In this document: in pieces, positions 8,250 to 13,670 of the stretch
How the letters are laid out: the number at the start of each line of letters is the position of its first letter
How positions within the stretch are numbered: position 1 is the first letter of the stretch
NCBI GenBank assembly: GCA_002411365.1
Contig: DHSD01000003.1
Span: 54,622-68,291, forward strand
Direction: 5' to 3'
Length of the DNA: 13,670 nt
From: Ruminococcaceae bacterium UBA5295
GTDB lineage: Bacteria; Bacillota; Clostridia; Oscillospirales; Acutalibacteraceae
Notes under the pieces: generated by a model
What the model was told of the DNA's origin: nothing
Seen by the model: only the letters and a program-made list of their open reading frames with translations
The model's database searches: none
Program-made: the position numbers and the translations under genes

Positions 8250-8546
8250 ACTGACATGATTCGATTAATTTTTTCATTTTCCAAACAGAACGAATTGGTC
8301 TAAAAACATAATTCTTTACATATGGCGAGCTTAACCGCTGTTTTATGCACACTGGCAAAATTGGACTTTTTTAAAAAAATGAAAAAGCGCACAGGCACTG
8401 AACTTTCAGCACGCATGCGGCTGCATATATATTTTGGCATACCATCGGTAATTCGAGTTCCTGGAAGCATCAATATTTGGTTTTCAGATGCTTAAAAAAG
8501 TAGTTTGCCATTTTTTATACTTTTTTTCTGCCAGTTTAACACTTTT

Positions 8547-8560
8547 TTATGATATCATAA
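8547..8560. repeat. Perfect 14-base palindrome TTATGATATCATAA
   Basis: The 14 bases read the same on both strands. They lie near the middle of the divergent intergenic region, after a T-run, about 340 bases before the dipeptidase start and 570 before the symporter start. A dimeric regulator site is possible, but no regulator gene is adjacent. Confidence 0.35.
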
Positions 8561-8781
8561 CTTCACGTGCATGAACAGCCCCCAATTATTTTAATTCTTT
8601 TATTGCTATTTATTGGAGTACAGGCATGCACACAATATTATATAAATCAAAAACACTAAAACGCGTAAATGCTTTCCTTCTAACTGGATAACCCGAAAAA
8701 CAACAAAACCCATACTTACCTGAATTTCTAAAGCCAGGCCGATATGCAAAGGCTGTCACAATATGATAAAATATATGTGAA

Positions 8782-8816
8782 ACAGTTTAAAAACATTTTT
8801 AACATAAACAAACTGT
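8782..8816. repeat. Inverted repeat ACAGTTT ... AAACTGT
   Basis: Perfect seven-base arms (8782-8788 and 8810-8816) are separated by 21 AT-rich bases, about 90 bases ahead of the dipeptidase start. It could be a spaced operator or a weak hairpin; there is no GC-rich stem or T-run as in a terminator. Confidence 0.3.
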
Positions 8817-8844
8817 CAGAAGTTTGAAGCAGCGCAAATCATAC

Positions 8845-8862
8845 AGCCCTTGGAGAGGGGCT
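8845..8862 (+). repeat. Small hairpin in the dipeptidase leader
   Basis: AGCCC (8845-8849) pairs with GGGCT (8858-8862), with a possible extra T-G pair, around a loop holding TGGAGA. It ends 40 bases before the dipeptidase ATG. The GGAGAGG inside looks like a ribosome binding site but no start codon follows at a useful distance. Confidence 0.3.
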
Positions 8863-8902
8863 CTAAACACTACTACTAATTTATATTGGTGGATGATAAC
8901 TT

Positions 8903-10387
8903 ATGGCTTGCACAACTATCCTTGTCGGGAAAAAAGCATCATATGACGGTTCCACAATGATTGCGCGGAATGACGATTCGGGTTCCGGGCATTTTACCGC
9001 TAAAAAGCTCGTAACTATCCATCCTGCGGAGCAATCCCCGGCTTACAAATCAGTGCTTTCCCATGTGGAGATTGAACTGCCCAAAAATCCGATGCGGTTT
9101 ACGGCAGTGCCAAACGCCATAGAAGGCGAAGGCATTTGGGCCGCCAGCGGCGTGAATGAAGCGAATGTCGGCATGACTGCCACAGAAACCATCACTTCCA
9201 ACCCTAGAGTGCTGGGGGCAGACCCGCTGGTCGAATATCGTCCGTCGCAGAACGGGCAGCCCGAAACTGCCGGCGGCATTGGTGAGGAAGATATCGTTTA
9301 CATTGTGCTTCCTTATATCCACAGCGCCCGTGAAGGTGTTGAGAGGCTTGGCAGCCTTTTGGAAAAATACGGTACCTATGAAATGAACGGCATTGCATTT
9401 CAGGACGTTAACGAAATCTGGTGGATGGAGACAATCGGCGGCCATCACTGGATTGCCAGGAGGGTACCCGATGATGTCTACGCCGTTATGCCTAACCAGT
9501 TTGGGCTTGACCAGTTTGACTTCGACGATGCGCTCGCCGGAAAGAAAAACTATATGTGCTCAGCGGATATACGTGAGTTCATCGAGAAAAACCATCTGGA
9601 TTTATCACTGAACGGGTACCTTAACCCAAGAGACGCCTTTGGAAGCCACGACGATTCTGACCACGTTTACAATACGCCGCGCGCCTGGTATATGCTTCGG
9701 TATTTTAGTCCCCATACCAAAGTATGGGACGGCCCTAACGCGGACTTCACTCCGCTTTCCGATGACCTGCCGTGGTGCATGGTGCCTGAAAAGAAAATCA
9801 CGCCGGAAGATGTAAAATATGTGCTTTCCTCCCACTATCAGGGCACGCCGTACGACCCCTATGAAAACCATGGCAACTCAGCCATGAAAGGCATTTTCCG
9901 CTCGGTCGGCATAAACCGCAACGACTTTATGGCCCTTATCCAGATGCGTCCGGACATCCCTGAAGAATTCCGCGTTGTGGAATGGATCGCTTTCGCATCA
10001 AACGCTTTCAATGCGATGGCACCTCTTTATGCAAATGTGTCCGCAACGCCGGACTATTTTGCCAATACTGCAAAGGAAGTCTCAACCGACAGTTTCTACT
10101 GGTCCAGCCGCATGATTGCCGCCATGGCGGACGCATCTTACAGCAAATCCATATTTCATATTGAGCGGTACCAGCTCGCCGTACAGTCCAAAGGGCACAT
10201 GCTGATTAACAAATATGATGAAAAGCTCCTGAATGAAGCAGATGCGGCAAAGCGTGCCGCCCTCAGGGAACAGGCTAATCAGGAAACCGCGGATATGCTG
10301 AAAAAAGAAACCACAGATACATTGGGCAAGGTACTTTTCGAACTCAGCAGCCAAATGAAGAACGCCTATTCCAGATCGGACACTTGA
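8903..10387 (+). CDS. C69-family dipeptidase (PepD-like)
   Basis: This 494-residue protein matches the C69 (Ntn-hydrolase) dipeptidases of Firmicutes and lactobacilli, which split a broad range of dipeptides in the cytoplasm. The N-terminus MACTTILVGKKASYDGSTMI-ARNDDSG is the family hallmark: Cys3 is the expected nucleophile, exposed as the N-terminal residue after Met-Ala is removed, and the DGSTMIARNDD segment follows as in PepD. Later conserved stretches include GIAFQDVNEIWWMETIGGHH (residues 167-186) and WIARRVPDDVYAVMPNQ. No signal peptide or membrane segment is seen, so it should be cytosolic. Start: ATG with GGTGGA nine bases upstream; any earlier start would lose the position of Cys3. 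Length is normal. It is a single gene with its own terminator and points away from the AGCS symporter gene. Confidence 0.93.
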   Translation: MACTTILVGKKASYDGSTMIARNDDSGSGHFTAKKLVTIHPAEQSPAYKSVLSHVEIELPKNPMRFTAVPNAIEGEGIWAASGVNEANVGMTATETITSNPRVLGADPLVEYRPSQNGQPETAGGIGEEDIVYIVLPYIHSAREGVERLGSLLEKYGTYEMNGIAFQDVNEIWWMETIGGHHWIARRVPDDVYAVMPNQFGLDQFDFDDALAGKKNYMCSADIREFIEKNHLDLSLNGYLNPRDAFGSHDDSDHVYNTPRAWYMLRYFSPHTKVWDGPNADFTPLSDDLPWCMVPEKKITPEDVKYVLSSHYQGTPYDPYENHGNSAMKGIFRSVGINRNDFMALIQMRPDIPEEFRVVEWIAFASNAFNAMAPLYANVSATPDYFANTAKEVSTDSFYWSSRMIAAMADASYSKSIFHIERYQLAVQSKGHMLINKYDEKLLNEADAAKRAALREQANQETADMLKKETTDTLGKVLFELSSQMKNAYSRSDT

Positions 10388-10397
10388 CTGGGATACA

Positions 10398-10423
10398 GCT
10401 ATTAGCCTTAAACCAGTAATAGC
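10398..10423 (+). repeat. Inverted repeat GCTATTA ... TAATAGC after the dipeptidase gene
   Basis: Perfect seven-base arms (10398-10404 and 10417-10423) with a 12-base loop lie between the stop codon and the terminator. They could form a hairpin at the mRNA 3' end. The same heptamer GCTATTA occurs again at 10511-10517. Confidence 0.4.
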
Positions 10424-10437
10424 ATTTTAGTTTGCAG

Positions 10438-10465
10438 AAAGTCCAGCAGAAGCTGGGCTTTTTTT
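10438..10465 (+). terminator. Intrinsic terminator of the dipeptidase gene
   Basis: GTCCAGC (10441-10447) pairs with GCTGGGC (10452-10458) with one G-T pair, extended by AAA/TTT, around an AGAA loop, and is followed by seven T. This is a textbook Rho-independent terminator about 50 bases after the dipeptidase stop, and it separates that gene from the amylase. Confidence 0.9.
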
Positions 10466-10591
10466 ATTGTAGAAGAGAAACGGGGTGACCGGCCTGACTA
10501 AAAAATGCGAGCTATTATTGGTAATATCTTACTATAATAAATAAAATTGCTTAAAATTGTATATTATGTTAATAGAATATTCTGCCAATGC

Positions 10592-10600
10592 TGGTATAAT
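10592..10600 (+). promoter_or_regulatory. Extended -10 promoter of the amylase gene
   Basis: TGGTATAAT is a perfect -10 with TGn extension, the same core as in the two miaB promoters. No -35 resembling TTGACA lies at 16-18 bases. The predicted start near 10607 gives a leader of about 64 bases ending in GGAGG at 10658-10662, eight bases before the ATG. Confidence 0.55.
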
Positions 10601-10619
10601 CAAGTAAGGTCCATGAAGG

Positions 10620-10634
10620 CTGCAATGATTGCAG
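10620..10634. promoter_or_regulatory. Operator-like palindrome CTGCAATGATTGCAG
   Basis: The 15 bases are a perfect inverted repeat around one central G. They sit about 13-27 bases downstream of the predicted transcription start, where a bound repressor would block RNA polymerase. Repression of amylase genes by sugar-responsive LacI-type regulators is common, and TGCAA-type half sites are seen in that family, but the central CG usual for CcpA/MalR sites is missing, so the regulator stays unnamed. It could also be a short hairpin, though a one-base loop makes that unlikely. Confidence 0.45.
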
Positions 10635-10670
10635 AAAAAGCACGGAAAGAAATTTATGGAGGTGGCGTTT

Positions 10671-13670
10671 ATGGTATCACGGTTTAAAAAGCCAATGGCG
10701 TTTATTTTATCATTTCTAATGATCTTTTCTGTAGTTTTCGGCAACTTCCCTATTTTGGCAAACGCGGATACAACAAAAACGGTAACCATATGCGTACAAA
10801 AGCCTGAGTCATGGTCAGACATTTACATATGGTACCGCTCCGACAACAGAAAAGGCAACGTCTGGGATACTACTGAGCTCGGTGCTGCACCCGGCAACAT
10901 GGAGCCGGTTCCGAGTCGTAACGGTTGGTACGAAAAGACAATCACCACACCAAATGAAGTCACTTTTCTTTTCAATGATGGGACATGGAATAATAAACTC
11001 GATAAGATGGGGTTCAACAGCCCTGCAGCCGGAAACGATTTTGATGCATCTGCTAATATGTGGTTTACAAGCGACGGTGTCGGGCATACATCCGACCCAT
11101 ATGTGCCCACAGTAGCAAAAGTTAAGGCAATGCCCGGCTCCGAGTCGTTCAGCGGCAGCAGTGTAAACGTCAAATTGTTCATTTCAGGCGACAACGTAAG
11201 CGCCGCGTATTACACCCTGGACGGCAGTGATCCTAAAGCAAGCAAAGCTGCAGTCACATTCACATCAGGCGCTGTTGTCACAGTAGGTTCAAACCTCTCT
11301 GAAGGAAGCAGCGCAACGCTAAAGGCGTATGTTAAAAATGGCCTTGGCGAAGACAGTGAATCTTTTACTTATACGAAAGTTGCCAAAAAATCGGCCGATA
11401 TTTTTAACAGTCTCAGAATATATCAGATTATGGTCGCATCATTTAAGGACGGCAACCCGAACATTGGATACAGGTCGTTTTGGGGCGCTGCAACACTTCA
11501 AAATCCTGGCGGAGATTTACAGGGCATTATCGATTCGCTTACCTACATAAAAGGGACAGGTGTAAATGCAATCTGGCTGACGCCAGTATTTACATCCGTA
11601 GGTTCTGAAGAGCGTCCAAAAGGATATGATCCTGTAAAAGATGACCCTGACGGCAACAAGCTGAATGCAACCGGCTACTATACAACAGACTATTTCAAAA
11701 TTGACCCACATTTCGGCAGTGAAGCTAAACTTAAAGAGCTCGTAGACAAAGCTCACGCTATGCACATGTATGTGCTTCTCGATGGCGTCTTCGGGCATTG
11801 CTCAATGAACGTCAACACAATTTCACCTTCAGGCAACAGGCTCGTACTGAGGCCGGGATATAACCAATACGGCAATGACTCAACAAGGAAAGGCCCGATT
11901 GATGACGCTGCAAGCATAAATTTTCTAAAAGAAGTCGCTACATACTGGATTGACAAGGTCGGTATAGACGGCTGGCGTTGTGACCAGTCATACCAGGTTT
12001 CGAGGGATAGCTGGAGACAGATACGGCAGGCCGTTGAATCAAAATGTGCGGAACGCAGGGCAGCATTAAAAAAAGAGGGCGTAGACCCTTCATACAACGG
12101 CACGCTCGGATATATGGTTGCCGAAGACTGGAATAACAGGTATGCGATTGTAAACGACATTTATGGCACGCCCGGAAGCACAGGGCTTTACTCTGCATTC
12201 AGTTTTCCTGTGCAGGGCAACTTTGCAAATGTATTTATAAACGGTGCATCGCCAAACGCATTTAACTCATCATTTTCTGATGATGCGGCACAATATTCTT
12301 CCTTTGCAAAGCCGAACCTGTTTATAGACAATCACGACATGTTGCGCTTTGGCGATCTTCTTAATTCACATGGCATCTCACCGAACAATCAGGCCTACTG
12401 GGACCGTTACAAAGAAGCGATCTCAATGTTAGGTGCATATTCTGGCCCAGTAACAATGTTCTACAACACAGAAATAGGCGCAAGTTGTAGCCAGGCATGC
12501 CCTGAATATTTGAGCAGGTTTGCAGGTTCGTGCAATGACACCGGCCGTTTCAATGCCAAAACGAATTACAGCAGCCTGTCACCAAGGGAAAAAGACTTGT
12601 ATGACTATACATCTGCGGTCTTTAATCTTAAGGAAAAGAATCCTGCTTTGTGGGAAGGTAAGCGTATACATCTTATCGGCAACAACGGCAGCCAAGTCTA
12701 TGCTGATTTAAAAGTCGATACTGACGAAAATAATGAGGTGCTGTATGTACTAAATAATAGCGGCTCAACAACAGTAAATATTCCTCAAAGCAAAATCGGT
12801 GCAGAAACACTTAAGGACGGCATCACAAATCAGCAGTTTACAGCTTCAAATGGAAATTTCAGCATTCCCATGAACGGAAACTCAGCGCGGTTCCTTCTTG
12901 TGCCTGTGGCCCATTCTGACGCCGCATTGTCTACAATAGACAGCGGCGGTACCTCTGTAGCAATACCGGCAGGCAGCACGGCCGCATCTTCACCGGCAGA
13001 AATAAATATCGGCGTCCCCTATGGCTATACCTTAAAAGCTTCAAAGTTCACTGCAAAAGATAACGGCACGCTTGCCCTCTACAGCGACAGTGCCTATGCC
13101 ATTCCTCTGCATGATACAGTAGATGTCGGTCAACAAACGGCTGTTTACGTCAAAATTACGAGCGAAGACGGCAAAAGCATAGCTTACTGGAAAATAAATT
13201 ACAAGGCTGTGAAAAGCAGTGACGCTGCGCTCCTGTCTATCGACGATAACGGCACCGGTGCTGCAATACCTAAAGGCAGTACGGCCGCATCTTCACCGGC
13301 AAATATCAAAATTAATGCAAAGGCCAACTGTTCTGTCGATATTTCGAAATTCCGTGCAGCAGATAACGGCTCAGTTGCCGTTTACTCAGACAGTACATAC
13401 ACAAAACAGCTGACAAAAAACATGACCTTGACGCAGACGACAACCGTCTATATCAAGGTAACAAGCGAAGACGGCACAGCAAAGGCTTACTGGAGCATAA
13501 CCTATATTGTCGGGCAAAAATCAGTCACTGTATATTTTCAGAAACCACGCGGCTGGTCAAGCGCATTCATATGGTACCGTTCCGACGATGCAGAAGGCGA
13601 CGTCTGGAACACAACAGTATTAGGTGCATCTCCTGGTGACATGAAACCCGTAGACGGACATAGTGACTGG
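10671..13670 (+). CDS. Exported multi-domain GH13 alpha-amylase with starch-binding modules (3' end cut by window)
   Basis: The frame is open for exactly 1000 codons to the window edge. It should hydrolyse alpha-1,4-glucans outside the cell. Residues 1-32 are a signal peptide (SRFKKP, hydrophobic core, probable cleavage after ANA). Residues 36-142 resemble a CBM26 starch-binding module (Trp48, Trp54, Tyr55, APGNM, FLFNDGTW). Residues 144-236 resemble a chitobiase C-terminal/Fn3-like domain (YYTLDGSDP). The GH13 barrel runs from about 248 with region I DGVFGH (371-376), region II GWRCD (nucleophile Asp438), region III AED (acid Glu485) and region IV FIDNHD (Asp556). A beta domain reaches about 746. 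Two tandem repeats (749-849, 850-950) precede a second CBM26-like module (from 952). Exact GH13 subfamily and product are not decided; an amylopullulanase-type enzyme is possible if more domains follow. Start: ATG with GGAGG eight bases upstream. Confidence 0.95.
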   Translation, partial: MVSRFKKPMAFILSFLMIFSVVFGNFPILANADTTKTVTICVQKPESWSDIYIWYRSDNRKGNVWDTTELGAAPGNMEPVPSRNGWYEKTITTPNEVTFLFNDGTWNNKLDKMGFNSPAAGNDFDASANMWFTSDGVGHTSDPYVPTVAKVKAMPGSESFSGSSVNVKLFISGDNVSAAYYTLDGSDPKASKAAVTFTSGAVVTVGSNLSEGSSATLKAYVKNGLGEDSESFTYTKVAKKSADIFNSLRIYQIMVASFKDGNPNIGYRSFWGAATLQNPGGDLQGIIDSLTYIKGTGVNAIWLTPVFTSVGSEERPKGYDPVKDDPDGNKLNATGYYTTDYFKIDPHFGSEAKLKELVDKAHAMHMYVLLDGVFGHCSMNVNTISPSGNRLVLRPGYNQYGNDSTRKGPIDDAASINFLKEVATYWIDKVGIDGWRCDQSYQVSRDSWRQIRQAVESKCAERRAALKKEGVDPSYNGTLGYMVAEDWNNRYAIVNDIYGTPGSTGLYSAFSFPVQGNFANVFINGASPNAFNSSFSDDAAQYSSFAKPNLFIDNHDMLRFGDLLNSHGISPNNQAYWDRYKEAISMLGAYSGPVTMFYNTEIGASCSQACPEYLSRFAGSCNDTGRFNAKTNYSSLSPREKDLYDYTSAVFNLKEKNPALWEGKRIHLIGNNGSQVYADLKVDTDENNEVLYVLNNSGSTTVNIPQSKIGAETLKDGITNQQFTASNGNFSIPMNGNSARFLLVPVAHSDAALSTIDSGGTSVAIPAGSTAASSPAEINIGVPYGYTLKASKFTAKDNGTLALYSDSAYAIPLHDTVDVGQQTAVYVKITSEDGKSIAYWKINYKAVKSSDAALLSIDDNGTGAAIPKGSTAASSPANIKINAKANCSVDISKFRAADNGSVAVYSDSTYTKQLTKNMTLTQTTTVYIKVTSEDGTAKAYWSITYIVGQKSVTVYFQKPRGWSSAFIWYRSDDAEGDVWNTTVLGASPGDMKPVDGHSDW
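12915..13520 (+). repeat. Two tandem 303-base (101-residue) repeats in the amylase gene
   Basis: The copies 12915-13217 and 13218-13520 align without gaps at a fixed 303-base offset. By hand about half of the 101 residues are identical, including SDAAL, AIPxGSTAASSPA, SKF, DNG, YSDS, VYxKxTSEDG and AYW. A 21-base stretch (12978-12998 and 13281-13301) is identical in DNA. They look like Ig-like or cadherin-like beta-sandwich modules acting as spacers or surface-binding units; no family is assigned with confidence. Confidence 0.85.

Larger units (their letters stand above)
7980..8902. other. 923-base divergent intergenic region, no convincing gene
   Basis: This AT-rich stretch separates the divergent symporter and dipeptidase genes. 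It must hold a promoter for each, but I could not place either with confidence: TATAAT (minus strand, 8055-8050) ahead of the symporter lacks a fitting -35, and the plus-strand AT-rich stretch near 8762-8772 has no good partner. I see no T-box, glycine or lysine riboswitch core, tRNA or intrinsic terminator. It does hold several inverted repeats (8236-8249, 8547-8560, 8782-8816, 8845-8862) and a loosely repeated T-rich block near 8507-8550. One 21-codon frame at 8626-8691 has a weak GGAG upstream but nothing else to support it. Confidence 0.7.

Noticed and set aside
8626..8691. 21-codon frame (MHTILYKSKTLKRVNAFLLTG) with GGAG upstream
   Set aside because: Too short, no promoter or conservation visible, and such frames are expected by chance.
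8845..8862. Possible glycine-riboswitch-like GGAGAG near the dipeptidase start
   Set aside because: The other conserved parts of a glycine aptamer and an expression platform are absent; only a short hairpin remains.
11753..12198. Minus-strand open frames opposite the amylase gene
   Set aside because: They lie antisense to the GH13 catalytic regions and have no supporting signals.

Overview
The window looks like a chromosomal segment from a Gram-positive anaerobe of the Clostridia. Four things point there: the gene order miaB – RicA/YlbF-family gene – mutS – mutL (close to the Bacillus subtilis order, where cotE sits in between), strong GGAGG ribosome binding sites, TATAAT-type promoters often with an extended -10, and frequent TTG/GTG starts. 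Coding DNA is of middling GC while the main intergenic region is clearly AT-richer. An Oscillospiraceae-like gut or fermentative starch degrader would fit, but that is a guess from style and gene content. There are no RNA genes, insertion sequences, CRISPR arrays or phage genes that I can see.

Left part, minus strand (1-6420): a compact set read right to left, with gaps of 68, 45 and 39 bases: miaB (tRNA ms2i6A37 methylthiotransferase), a small YlbF/YmcA (RicA/RicF) family protein with a four-cysteine tail, mutS and mutL (cut by the window's left edge). Two promoter-like sites with the same extended -10 core lie upstream of miaB. The set joins an Fe-S tRNA-modifying enzyme, a probable Fe-S RNA-processing factor and the mismatch-repair pair.

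Middle (6531-10465): an alanine/glycine:cation symporter (AGCS) gene on the minus strand and a C69-family dipeptidase gene on the plus strand point away from each other across 923 bases of AT-rich DNA with no convincing gene but several inverted repeats. Together they could supply amino acids from peptides, though nothing proves co-regulation. The dipeptidase gene ends in a clear intrinsic terminator.

Right part, plus strand (10466-13670): the first 1000 codons of an exported multi-domain GH13 amylase, running off the window. Order: signal peptide, starch-binding module (CBM26-like), chitobiase-C-terminal/Fn3-like domain, GH13 catalytic barrel with all four conserved regions, C-terminal beta domain, two tandem 101-residue repeats, and the start of a second starch-binding module like the first. 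An extended -10 promoter followed by a 15-base palindrome lies in front and is a plausible control point.

I found no clearly new biological system. The most interesting items are the amylase architecture with its bracketing binding modules, the operator-like palindrome in its leader, the RicA/YlbF-MiaB linkage, and the unexplained divergent intergenic region.
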